This document shows, piece by piece, positions 17,072 to 24,840 of a stretch of 64,000 nucleotides of DNA; position 1 is the stretch's first letter, and every line of letters starts with the position of its first letter. Source of the stretch: Eubacterium sp. MSJ-33 (GTDB lineage Bacteria > Bacillota > Clostridia > Lachnospirales > Lachnospiraceae); NCBI RefSeq assembly GCF_022174665.1, contig NZ_CP076562.1:1171001-1235000 (forward strand). The letters are read 5' to 3'. The notes beneath the pieces were generated by a model. The model saw only the letters and a program-made list of their open reading frames with translations, was not told the origin of the DNA and did no database searches. The position numbers and the translations under genes are program-made.

Positions 17072-18197
17072 CTTCTATCCCCTTTAATACATGATTTAAG
17101 TCCTGTGCATCCAAAACATCTTTCAACCGGTACAAAAGCCACATCGCAGATTTCTCACCAAGCTTCTCCGTGATGTCCTTCCTCGTCCCGACAAATGTAC
17201 GAAATGCAAGCAGCTTCTGCATCTCATCCACATGTTCTTCAATCAGCAATTCAATCTTCTTTGCCTCAGAAAGCTTCTTCTGGTTATTCTCCGAAGCAAG
17301 CGACTTGATATAGTCGAGATCTTTCACGACACAGCCGGAAAGTCTTCCTATCTCTGCATCAATATCCCGTGGAATCGCAAGGTCTAAGAACAACTGTGGT
17401 TTCGTTTCCTTCCGTATTTCCGCAAGCTTATCTGCAAGAAATGTATAGTGCGGACTGTCCGTCACACTGATTATCACATCCGCCCAGTTTAGATATTCAT
17501 ACCGCTGGTCGTAATGCACCCATTGCACCCGCTCATGCGAGAGGATTTTCTGCAATGCCTGCTTATGCTTCCGGCTCGTACCGACGATCTGCACCTGTGC
17601 ATCCGCATCAAGCAGATCCCGCATCACGATGCTTCCCATCTGCCCGGCAGCTCCGATGATGAGGATATTTTTTCCTGCACCAAACTCCAATGCCGCTGTA
17701 CATGCAAGTGTTCCAACCGATACCGGAAGATGTGTCATCTGCGAAGTCTCAGCCACTTCCTTGGCAAGCCGCAGTGCCCCTTGGAATACCATATTCATCT
17801 CTGCATCGGTCTGCCCGCGCGTTTTCGCTGCAAGATACGCATGCTTGACCTGCCGGATGATTTCAACCTCTCCAAGCACGGCAGAATCCAGTCCACAGAC
17901 TACGCGGCATAGATGTGTCAGGCAGCTTCGTCCTTCATACCGCATAGCGGCACCTTTCAACGCCTCAACCGGGAATTTCTTTGTATCCGCAAACTGCTGT
18001 TCCAGCCATACAAAATCCGTGTCTGTGCCACTCATATAGATCTCGCTTCGATTACATGTCATAAGTAAAACCAACCCGGCTTCCGGATATGCCTTCGCCA
18101 CGGTGTCTGCCAGTTTTATCTGTTCCTCATCATTACAGGCAAAGCACTCCCGCTTCGCCGCTGTTAAATTCTTATGTGTGATACTGATGCATATCAT
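17037..18197 (-). CDS. hemA: Glutamyl-tRNA reductase
   Basis: HemA reduces glutamyl-tRNA(Glu) to glutamate-1-semialdehyde, the committed C5 step. The catalytic cysteine lies in MTCNRSEIY near residue 48, the family motif is GEVEIIRQVKHAY, and the NADPH site is IIGAAGQMGS. At 386 residues it is slightly short of the 420 or so usual, mainly at the C-terminal dimerisation helix. It has its own promoter (18321-18349), just inside a 113-bp tandem repeat array, and overlaps the hemC fusion by 35 nt. Confidence 0.94.
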   Translation of the reverse strand: MICISITHKNLTAAKRECFACNDEEQIKLADTVAKAYPEAGLVLLMTCNRSEIYMSGTDTDFVWLEQQFADTKKFPVEALKGAAMRYEGRSCLTHLCRVVCGLDSAVLGEVEIIRQVKHAYLAAKTRGQTDAEMNMVFQGALRLAKEVAETSQMTHLPVSVGTLACTAALEFGAGKNILIIGAAGQMGSIVMRDLLDADAQVQIVGTSRKHKQALQKILSHERVQWVHYDQRYEYLNWADVIISVTDSPHYTFLADKLAEIRKETKPQLFLDLAIPRDIDAEIGRLSGCVVKDLDYIKSLASENNQKKLSEAKKIELLIEEHVDEMQKLLAFRTFVGTRKDITEKLGEKSAMWLLYRLKDVLDAQDLNHVLKGIEDGVFSIHDTTR

Positions 18198-18320
18198 AGG
18201 TGCTTCTTCCTGTTATCTGTTATTTTTCTGATTACCTGATGTAATCCGCATATTGATCTCTGTTATATTATTAATATATCTTTTTGTTTATATATTTTCA
18301 TTAACATACACATACTGCAT

Positions 18321-18349
18321 ATTATAATTGACATTCTTGTTTCATTCAA
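18321..18349 (-). promoter_or_regulatory. Promoter of hemA
   Basis: On the minus strand TTGAAT (18344-18349) and TATAAT (18321-18326) are separated by exactly 17 bp. The expected start site lies about 115 nt before the hemA ATG, leaving a long AU-rich leader. The tandem repeat array ends 22 bp upstream of the -35. Confidence 0.75.
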
Positions 18350-18370
18350 CCTTAGAAATTGCTCTTGTTT

Positions 18371-18687
18371 CCGGTTCTGGGTTTTCTGCTTACTTTTCTG
18401 TCTCCGAAACCCAAGTCGTGGGTTTTTCCACTTATTTCTTGCTCTCTACACCCACATCCTGCTCCACCTCTACGATTTATTTTCCGGTTCTGGTTTTTCT
18501 GCTTGCTTTTCTGTCTCCGAAACCCAACTCGTGGGTTTTTCAGCCTGTTTCCCGTTCGCTACGCCCACATCCTGCTCCACTTCTACGATTTATTTTCCGG
18601 TTCTGGTTTTTCTGCTTGCTTTTCTGTCTCCCGAACCCAACTCGTGGGTTTTTCAGCCCGTTTCCCGCTCGCTACGCCCACATCCTG
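18371..18687. repeat. Tandem repeat, 113-bp unit, 2.8 copies
   Basis: Units begin with CCGGTTCTGG at 18371, 18484 and 18597, an exact 113-bp period. Units 2 and 3 differ at only a few positions; unit 1 is more diverged. Read on the minus strand each unit can form GTGGG/CCCAC or AACCCA/TGGGTT hairpins that share the same CCCA segment and so exclude each other. The array fills the gap between the JAMM protease gene and the hemA promoter. The plus-strand open frames across it only reflect the 113-bp periodicity. Confidence 0.9.
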
Positions 18688-18704
18688 TCAGCTTACCACG
18701 CAGA

Positions 18705-18731
18705 AGCGGCAGGAATCCCCTTCCTGCCGCT
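18705..18731 (-). terminator. Stable hairpin after the sulfur operon
   Basis: A perfect 11-bp stem (AGCGGCAGGAA with TTCCTGCCGCT, 5-nt loop) lies 10 nt past the JAMM protease stop. No proper T run follows on the minus strand, so it may act as an mRNA 3' end or weak terminator rather than a classic one. Confidence 0.45.
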
Positions 18732-18740
18732 CAAATAATC

Positions 18741-19154
18741 TTATTCGATTACAAGTTCTTCCTTGGTCACATTTTTTTCCTCGTCAATATGGAATGCGTT
18801 CAATACCGGGTTCTCAAAATCCATCAAAGAAAGGATCAGATAATTCACCTTGGAATCATATGCCAGACGCTTGTCCTCCTCAGACGGGCGGGATGGGGAT
18901 TCCGGATGAGAATGGAAGTTGCCGAGCAGCTGGTATCCATTTGCCCGCATATCTTTGACTGCGGCAAGCTGCTCCTTCGGGTCCATCGAGAAATGCTCGT
19001 TGCTTGCATCAATATTCGTAAGCAGATACACCTTCTTGATGTACCTCATTCCATCTTCAACGACACCGCCGATCAATCCACAGGATTCATTTGGCAGCCC
19101 CTTCTTGCAATGCTCTAATATCTTCTCATAATCTGCTTTTGTCATCACTAACAT
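18741..19154 (-). CDS. M67 family metallopeptidase (JAMM/MPN+), sulfur-carrier processing protease
   Basis: A 137-residue stand-alone JAMM protease. The metal motif is complete: glutamate in NESCGLIGG, HSH in GNFHSHPESPS, then SEED with the serine and aspartate (HxH-x7-SxxD). Such enzymes (Mec+, HcyD) trim the C-terminus of a ThiS/MoaD-like sulfur carrier to expose GlyGly. The carrier two genes upstream ends in GGGAF, so trimming is required. It is the last gene of the sulfur operon, 8 nt after the ThiF-like gene. This protease-carrier pairing is inferred from the C-terminus and gene order. Confidence 0.9.
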   Translation of the reverse strand: MLVMTKADYEKILEHCKKGLPNESCGLIGGVVEDGMRYIKKVYLLTNIDASNEHFSMDPKEQLAAVKDMRANGYQLLGNFHSHPESPSRPSEEDKRLAYDSKVNYLILSLMDFENPVLNAFHIDEEKNVTKEELVIE

Positions 19155-19162
19155 GGCTCTAC

Positions 19163-19969
19163 CTACTTTCCGTCACACTCGACCTGTTCATAATCAATCA
19201 GCTTGTGAATCGTCGGATGGTCACCACAGATTGCACATGTCTTATGGTTATCCGGAAGCTTGATCGTATGGAATTCCATCTTCAATGCATCAAAAGTCAG
19301 AAGCTTGCCTGTGAGCAGATCACCGACGCCGATCAGGTACTTGATTGCTTCCATCGCCTGCAAGCTTCCGATGACACCGCCCATCGCACCGATAACGCCA
19401 GCCTGCTTACAGGTTGGAACTGCATCCTTTGGTGGTGGATTCTTGAATACACAACGATAGCAAGGACCTTCTCCCGGTACATATGTCATAAGCTGACCCT
19501 TGAAGCGGATGATACCTGCATGGGAAAATGGCTTCTTCGCCATAACACAGGCATCATTGATCAGGAACTTCGCCGGGAAGTTATCGGTTCCATCAATGAT
19601 GAAATCGTAATCCTTAATCAGATCCATGATATTCTCTGAGGTTACAAATTCACGGTATGTATTGACTGTGACGTCCGGGTTCATCGCATTCATTGTCTCT
19701 TTTGCGGATTTTACCTTTGCCTTGCCTACATCGGCAGTTCCATGAATGATCTGTCTCTGCAGATTTGAAAGGTCAACCTCATCGGCATCGACAATACCGA
19801 TTGTACCAACGCCGGCTGCTGCCAGATACATTGCTGCAGGTGCGCCGAGACCTCCGGCACCGATAATTAAAACCTTGCCGTTCATCAGCTTCTTCTGTCC
19901 TTTTACACCGACTTCCTGCAGAATGATATGACGGCTGTAACGCTCCATCTGTTCATTCGTAAATGCCAT
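19163..19969 (-). CDS. ThiF/MoeB/HesA-family sulfur-carrier adenylyltransferase
   Basis: A 268-residue E1-like enzyme that adenylates the C-terminal glycine of a sulfur carrier. The ATP-binding motif is IIGAGGLGAPAAMYLAAAG near residue 33, the catalytic aspartates are in DADEVDLSNLQRQ and DGTDNF, and zinc cysteines appear as CYRC and CAIC. There is no rhodanese domain, so another donor must load the sulfur; TusA or the sulfite reductase product are candidates. Its start codon shares one base with the carrier gene's stop. HcyF-like function is inferred from the operon. Confidence 0.93.
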   Translation of the reverse strand: MAFTNEQMERYSRHIILQEVGVKGQKKLMNGKVLIIGAGGLGAPAAMYLAAAGVGTIGIVDADEVDLSNLQRQIIHGTADVGKAKVKSAKETMNAMNPDVTVNTYREFVTSENIMDLIKDYDFIIDGTDNFPAKFLINDACVMAKKPFSHAGIIRFKGQLMTYVPGEGPCYRCVFKNPPPKDAVPTCKQAGVIGAMGGVIGSLQAMEAIKYLIGVGDLLTGKLLTFDALKMEFHTIKLPDNHKTCAICGDHPTIHKLIDYEQVECDGK

Positions 19970-20178
19970 TAAAATGCGCCTCCTCCCATGAAGTACAGGA
20001 ACTCTACCGTATCCCCGTCCTTCAGTTCTGTCTTGTCAAATACGTCGCTGTCAACGAAGTCATCATTGACGGTAACTGTTACATAATCCGGATTCTCCAC
20101 CTTCTCATCTACGATGAGCTTTGCGATGGTTGTTCCTGCTTCTACTTCCTTCTTAACGCCTGCCACTACAACTGTCAT
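19969..20178 (-). CDS. ThiS/MoaD-like sulfur carrier protein with C-terminal extension
   Basis: A 69-residue beta-grasp protein. ThiS and MoaD normally end in free GlyGly, which is adenylated and then thiocarboxylated. Here the end is FMGGGAF, so two residues follow the glycines and must be removed first. A JAMM protease is encoded two genes downstream. Wolinella HcyS likewise carries residues after GlyGly and donates sulfide to O-acetylhomoserine via a MetY enzyme; a metY gene lies 1.8 kb upstream in this run. A role in thiamine synthesis is less likely, as no thiamine genes are nearby. Confidence 0.9.
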   Translation of the reverse strand: MTVVVAGVKKEVEAGTTIAKLIVDEKVENPDYVTVTVNDDFVDSDVFDKTELKDGDTVEFLYFMGGGAF

Positions 20179-20229
20179 TTATTTATCCTCCTTTGTTCCA
20201 AACAATTATGAAGTTTTTACCCTATCTAT

Positions 20230-20463
20230 GAGTTGTATATAATTACTATTCTACGCAGACCCGTACGGGTAACACCCCCTCACTTTCGTTCGGCGGTAAA
20301 TCGTCGAGCGCATCCTAAATATGAACCTACGGTTCATATGCGCTCTCCTCTCACTCACTTCCACACGCAGTGGTACTAAACCCACGTCAAACAAGTTTGC
20401 CGTTCGTTAAGTGCCAGCGTGCTTCAATGGTCTGCTTTAGAATTAGTAATTATGTGCAACTCT
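20230..20463. repeat. 234-bp inverted-repeat element, copy 2
   Basis: Same architecture as 3437-3668, in the same orientation. The ends pair (ATAATTACTATTCT with AGAATTAGTAATTATG), changed in step from copy 1 where the arms read ACTTACC and GGTAAGT. The central hairpin pairs GAGCGCAT and ATGAACC with GGTTCATATGCGCTC; relative to copy 1 both arms changed together, while the bulge CCTAAAT is kept. It fills the 333-nt gap between the thioredoxin-like and ThiS-like genes, so the operon mRNA, if continuous, contains this structure. Confidence 0.75.
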
Positions 20464-20511
20464 ATTCAGTTAAGTCCAGTTTCATAATTGTTTGTAATTA
20501 ACTGTTCTACC

Positions 20512-20832
20512 TTATTCCAGTATACTCTTGACCTTGCCTTCCAGCTCCGGGCGCTTTACCAGTCCGCGGATACGGTCAACTTCCCTGCCATCCTTGAAGA
20601 AGAGAATCGTCGGGGATGCCATTACCTGATATTCCCCCGCAAGGTCTGCGTCGAAATTCACATTGACCTTGACAACCTTGACCTGATCCTCGTAATCATC
20701 CTCGATTCCGCCAAGAATCGGCGATAACTGCTTACATGGGATGCAGCTGTCAGAATAAAACTCTACGATCACCGGAAGCTTCTCTTTCAGCACTTCCGCT
20801 TCAAACTCTGCGGTTCCTACTCGTTTTGCCAT
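20512..20832 (-). CDS. Thioredoxin-like protein with CIPC active site
   Basis: A 106-residue thioredoxin fold with FYSDSCIPCKQLSPIL near residue 30 and the cis-proline loop MASPTILFF near residue 73. The active site is CIPC, not the usual CGPC, so its redox potential may differ. It lies 9 nt downstream of the TusA gene and 333 nt before the sulfur carrier. A role in reductive release of sulfur, or as electron donor to APS reductase, fits the operon but is inferred. Thioredoxin reductase is encoded at 94-1014. Confidence 0.9.
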   Translation of the reverse strand: MAKRVGTAEFEAEVLKEKLPVIVEFYSDSCIPCKQLSPILGGIEDDYEDQVKVVKVNVNFDADLAGEYQVMASPTILFFKDGREVDRIRGLVKRPELEGKVKSILE

Positions 20833-20841
20833 CGCTGCCTC

Positions 20842-21087
20842 CTACTCTTCGACCTTCTTCACGATCAGATCGTATGTGCCGTTCTCGTTGTCAATCAGCT
20901 TTAAGATCTGCTGTCCTTCTTCCTTGAAGCTTCGTGGTACATTCTGCACCGGCTCACCATCGTTCATGGTAACTGCAAGCACCTGACCGATCTCCAGCTC
21001 TTCCATTGCTACCTTTGCCTTTACAAATGTCATCGGGCAGACAACATCTGTGATATCAACTCTCTCATCAATCTCAAAATCACCCAT
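20842..21087 (-). CDS. TusA-family sulfurtransferase
   Basis: An 81-residue SirA/TusA fold. The persulfide-carrying cysteine lies in VVCPMTFVKAK near residue 17, matching the family's CPxP/T motif, followed by the MNDGEPVQNVPRSF segment. TusA-like proteins relay sulfane sulfur. The gene overlaps the sulfite reductase gene by 8 nt, so a role in receiving sulfide or handing sulfur to the ThiS-like carrier is likely. Its AGGAGG site lies within the end of the upstream gene. Confidence 0.93.
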   Translation of the reverse strand: MGDFEIDERVDITDVVCPMTFVKAKVAMEELEIGQVLAVTMNDGEPVQNVPRSFKEEGQQILKLIDNENGTYDLIVKKVEE

Positions 21088-21940
21088 TATAAGCCTCCTT
21101 TATAACTTCCTTAAATTTATCGATTCCAACACGCTCCAGTGTAAAACGAAAACGTTCACTTGGATTTGCGTAATCATCAAAAAACTGAATGGCTGCATCT
21201 GTCACACGGAATAACTGTTCCTCCGATGTGATAACCGGAAGGAAGGATTCTCCCTTGCAGATCTGATTTCCGAACAAACCACCGAAGGATACAAGATATC
21301 CGCTCTCACCCTTCCATGCATCTGTCGGGCATGCCTTGGCACATCTGCCACAGTAATTACATTTGCTTGTATCGAGTGTCAGCTTGCCATCCTCGATCGT
21401 GATCGCATTCTCGCGGCACGCCTTCACACAGACACCACACACGATACAGCTCGGCTCATCGTAAGAAACAACACATGCGCCCTTGATTCCGACATCATTT
21501 TCCTCTGCCTTCAAGCAGTTGTTCTGACATCCGGTCACACCGAACTTGAACTTGTGCGGCAATTCTCTCGCATAATACCGTGCGTCTAATTTCTTCGCGA
21601 TATCGTAAGTATCAATATTTCCGCTTGGACAGATCTGATTTCCCTGGCACGCAGTTACGGTACGGACACGTGGTCCACACACACCCGGCTTACAGCCACC
21701 CTTGGCAAGCTCTGCCTTTACTTCCTCCACATCATCAAGCTTGACAAATGGAATCTCCACACTCTGTCTCGACGTCAGATGGACATGTCCATCCCCATAT
21801 TTTTCTGCTACCTCAGCGATCTTCTTCAGATTCTCCGCCGTCAGATTTCCTCCGACTACCTGTAAACGAAGCGAGAAGTTGTTCTTCTGCTTCTGTCTCA
21901 TAAATCCACCTTTTTTTAATGCTGCATAATCAACTGCCAT
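21080..21940 (-). CDS. Siroheme sulfite reductase-like protein with 2x[4Fe-4S] ferredoxin domain
   Basis: Residues 15-140 match the nitrite/sulfite reductase fold. The siroheme-[4Fe-4S] ligands are CQGNQIC near residue 97 and CQNNC near residue 138 (Cx5C and Cx3C). Residues 160-215 carry a ferredoxin insert with CIVCGVCVKAC and CNYCGRCAKACP. At 286 residues it is much smaller than CysI (about 570), and it has only one reductase repeat, resembling AsrC/Fsr-like enzymes. It probably reduces sulfite to sulfide with ferredoxin-type electrons. The neighbouring siroheme genes make its cofactor. Confidence 0.92.
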   Translation of the reverse strand: MAVDYAALKKGGFMRQKQKNNFSLRLQVVGGNLTAENLKKIAEVAEKYGDGHVHLTSRQSVEIPFVKLDDVEEVKAELAKGGCKPGVCGPRVRTVTACQGNQICPSGNIDTYDIAKKLDARYYARELPHKFKFGVTGCQNNCLKAEENDVGIKGACVVSYDEPSCIVCGVCVKACRENAITIEDGKLTLDTSKCNYCGRCAKACPTDAWKGESGYLVSFGGLFGNQICKGESFLPVITSEEQLFRVTDAAIQFFDDYANPSERFRFTLERVGIDKFKEVIKEAYNG

Positions 21941-21979
21941 CTCTTTTCATCCTCCTGTTGGTAATGCATGCCCTAACGT

Positions 21980-23200
21980 CTAAGCGAGTGCCGCTTTGAA
22001 ATCTTCGATCAGATCCTCGATATCCTCTATGCCCACACTGATTCGGATCAGATCGTCAAAGACGCCTGCATCTTCTTTTTCTTTCTCTGTACTATGTGCA
22101 TTCAGCGTTGACTCCGGATGAATGATCAACGTCTTCGTATCTCCGATATTCGATACGATCTTTGGAATACTCAGGTTGTTGATAACTGAAAATGCACGTT
22201 CCTTTGATCCTACACGGATCGTTAAGATTGCACCATATCCATTTGCAAGCACCTTATCTGCCACCTCGCGCCAAGGACTACACGCTAACCCCGGATAGTT
22301 CACCGTGATATCCGGGTATGTATTCAAAAACTCTGCAAGCACCTTTGCATTACTGCAGGCACGCTCCATCCTAAGTCCCAGCGTCTCCATTCCAATCAGG
22401 TTGTAAAATGCCGTCTGCGGTGCCATGCAGGCTCCCGTATTACGGAACAACCCATTCCGAAGCTTTGCTGTATAAGCCATTTTACCAAATCGCGCATATT
22501 CTGCAACCCCCGGGTATTTCTCTTTGTTCCATTTGAACCGTCCGCTCTCTGTGATCACACCGCTGATCGCGTTGCTATTACCATTGATATATTTCGATGT
22601 GGAATTAACAACAATGTCTGCACCCTTCTCAATCGGCTTTACCAGATATGCCGTTGCCACGGTGTTATCCATCACAAGCGGCAGATCATGCCGATGTGCC
22701 AGCTCGGCAAGTGCCTCGATATCCACAACATCGAGTTTCGGATTGCCGATCGTCTCTGCGAATATCACACGCGTATTCTCATTGATAGCTGCCTCTACCG
22801 CATTCACATCGCTGATATCTACGAACACCGTCTTGATTCCAAATGCTTCGAAATCATGGAACACATCAATCGAACCTCCATACAGACTGGTCGATGCGAC
22901 AATCTCCTGTCCGCATGTCACAATATTCAATAGTGCATTCGTGATGGCTGCCATACCGGATGCACAGGCAACCGATGCAATTCCGCCTTCAAGTGTCGTC
23001 ATACGTTCCTCAAAGGCAAGTATCGTCGGGTTATTGATTCGTGTATACGAAAATCCGGTTGCCTTATTGTGAAACAGCTTCTCGTGCTGTTCCGCAGATG
23101 GCTGGTAAAAGGCACTTGACTGATGCACAGGTGTGAGTGTTGCGCCGGTATTGGCATCGCCCATTTTATTTCCATGTAAAAGTTTTGTATTAAACTTCAT
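21980..23200 (-). CDS. metY: O-acetylhomoserine sulfhydrylase (PLP-dependent)
   Basis: A 406-residue Cys/Met-metabolism PLP enzyme. The PLP-lysine region reads VNSTSKYINGNSNAISG near residue 205, and YTRINNPT near residue 54 is the family's phosphate-contact segment. MetY joins O-acetylhomoserine with sulfide, or with thiocarboxylated carrier, to give homocysteine. I chose the ATG at 23200, which has AGGAGG 9 nt upstream; an earlier in-frame ATG at 23251 overlaps cysN. Its position between sulfate reduction and the ThiS/JAMM genes supports the protein-thiocarboxylate route. Confidence 0.93.
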   Translation of the reverse strand: MKFNTKLLHGNKMGDANTGATLTPVHQSSAFYQPSAEQHEKLFHNKATGFSYTRINNPTILAFEERMTTLEGGIASVACASGMAAITNALLNIVTCGQEIVASTSLYGGSIDVFHDFEAFGIKTVFVDISDVNAVEAAINENTRVIFAETIGNPKLDVVDIEALAELAHRHDLPLVMDNTVATAYLVKPIEKGADIVVNSTSKYINGNSNAISGVITESGRFKWNKEKYPGVAEYARFGKMAYTAKLRNGLFRNTGACMAPQTAFYNLIGMETLGLRMERACSNAKVLAEFLNTYPDITVNYPGLACSPWREVADKVLANGYGAILTIRVGSKERAFSVINNLSIPKIVSNIGDTKTLIIHPESTLNAHSTEKEKEDAGVFDDLIRISVGIEDIEDLIEDFKAALA

Positions 23201-23213
23201 GATGTGGCGCCTC

Positions 23214-24839
23214 CTAAATATAATCTCTTCCTGCAACGATCGTACCCGCATATGCGGATGCAGATCTTATCTTCCTGCTTACCTCTTCCTCATTTGCATC
23301 GCCTGTAAATACGAGATCATAGGTTCCGGTAAGTGCCTTGTCCTGCTTCTCGTTTACAAGCAGCAATACGACAAGTCCTGCACGGTGCAGATGCTTCACA
23401 ACGGTTTCAATCGCCTCGCCATCGGCCGGTGCGTACAAGTATGTATGACGTCCTTCGATGCTCAGTGATTTCTCCACTTCCTCGACATACGCACGGTTAA
23501 TTGTCTTTCCTTCTACGAACTTCACAGTAACTGCCTTCTGACTCTTTAATGCGGCTCTTGTATTTCTGTCAACTCTGCCCTCGTACAGTCCGGTTTCCTC
23601 GGTATGTACCTGCTCTACGACACCGCAGGCAGAAGTCATATTTGTAACACGGTCGATCAGGATGAACTCGCCCAGTGTCTTATGATTCTTAAATTCATCG
23701 ACCACGATCTTATCTGCCAGAGAGATCTTGCAGACCGCAATCTCATTTTTGCTTAAGCTACTAACCTTCTTTTTCTCGCCGGTGTTGACATCGATTGCAT
23801 ATTCGATATCGGTCACGGCTCCAAGGATCATCTTCGTGCCAAGCTTGAAGAAGAAGTTCTTGCCGTTTTGCAGTTCCTCATCATCCATCCACAGCAGCGT
23901 TGCTGTGATCGAAGAAGCAACCTTCGCGCCGGATGCAACTGACAGAACACATCCCCTTGATACGTCCACCTCACGGTCAAGCTGGATGGTAACCGGCTGG
24001 CCTTTCGCTGCAAATTCGCTGTCCTTGTCACCGATATAAATGCTCTTTACCTTCGCTGTCTCGTTGCTTGGAAGTGTTGTGATCTCATCGCCCACATGAA
24101 TGCTTCCATACTCGATTTGTCCCTGGAATCCACGGAACGTATGATCCGGACGGCACACACGCTGTACCAGCATATAAAAGCCCTGCTCGCTGTCGTCCTC
24201 TGCAATATCGATATCTTCGAGATACGGAAGCAATGCCTTACCTGTGTACCATGGAATATTTTCTGACTTTGTTGTAACATTGTCGCCCTCGGTTGCGGAA
24301 ACCGGAATAATCGTTACATTGGGAAGTGACAGCTCTTTTGTAAGCTCCGCAATCTGCTTCTCGATCTCACGGAAACGTGCCTCATCATAACCGACAAGAT
24401 CCATCTTATTGACTGCAAATACGAAGTACCGGATACCCATCAATGCACAGATTCGTGCATGCCGCCTTGTCTGGACGAGCACGCCCTGCTTTGCATCCAC
24501 TAAGATTACTGCAAGGTCTGCAAAGGATGCTCCGACTGCCATGTTTCTTGTATACTCCTCATGTCCCGGTGTATCTGCCACGATAAAGCTTCGCTTGTCT
24601 GTTGTGAAATACCGGTAAGCAACGTCAATTGTGATACCCTGCTCACGCTCTGCCATCAGTCCATCTAACAGAAGGGAATAATCGATTGCACCGCCGCGGC
24701 TTCCAACCTTACTGTCTAATTCAAGTGCCTTTTCCTGATCTGCGTAAAGCAGCTTGGAATCATATAAGATATGTCCGATCAATGTGGATTTTCCATCGTC
24801 CACACTACCGCAAGTGATAAATTTTAATAATCCGCTCAT
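23214..24839 (-). CDS. cysN: Sulfate adenylyltransferase subunit 1 (GTPase)
   Basis: CysN is the GTPase that drives ATP sulfurylase with CysD. GTP motifs are GSVDDGKSTLIGH near residue 11, DTPGHEEY near residue 89 and NKMD near residue 144. I chose the ATG at 24839, one base past the cysD stop. At 541 residues it exceeds E. coli CysN (about 475); the last 85 residues, from YLYAPADGEAIETV onward, follow the EF-Tu-like beta barrels and lack a P-loop, so this is not an APS kinase (CysC) fusion. That extension is unidentified. Confidence 0.94.
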   Translation of the reverse strand: MSGLLKFITCGSVDDGKSTLIGHILYDSKLLYADQEKALELDSKVGSRGGAIDYSLLLDGLMAEREQGITIDVAYRYFTTDKRSFIVADTPGHEEYTRNMAVGASFADLAVILVDAKQGVLVQTRRHARICALMGIRYFVFAVNKMDLVGYDEARFREIEKQIAELTKELSLPNVTIIPVSATEGDNVTTKSENIPWYTGKALLPYLEDIDIAEDDSEQGFYMLVQRVCRPDHTFRGFQGQIEYGSIHVGDEITTLPSNETAKVKSIYIGDKDSEFAAKGQPVTIQLDREVDVSRGCVLSVASGAKVASSITATLLWMDDEELQNGKNFFFKLGTKMILGAVTDIEYAIDVNTGEKKKVSSLSKNEIAVCKISLADKIVVDEFKNHKTLGEFILIDRVTNMTSACGVVEQVHTEETGLYEGRVDRNTRAALKSQKAVTVKFVEGKTINRAYVEEVEKSLSIEGRHTYLYAPADGEAIETVVKHLHRAGLVVLLLVNEKQDKALTGTYDLVFTGDANEEEVSRKIRSASAYAGTIVAGRDYI

Positions 24840-24840
24840 C

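Noticed and set aside
18328..19118. Long overlapping plus-strand open frames of 136, 199 and 195 codons rich in Pro, Phe and Leu
   Set aside because: They exist because the 113-bp repeat (not a multiple of 3) cycles through frames, and they run into the JAMM gene antisense. No ribosome site or known domain.
19969..20178. Reading the ThiS-like gene as part of thiamine synthesis
   Set aside because: No thiG, thiH, thiC or thiE is nearby, the C-terminus is not free GlyGly, and the neighbours are sulfur-assimilation genes with metY.
23214..24839. Calling CysN a CysNC fusion because of its length
   Set aside because: The C-terminal extension has no Walker A motif and does not look like APS kinase.
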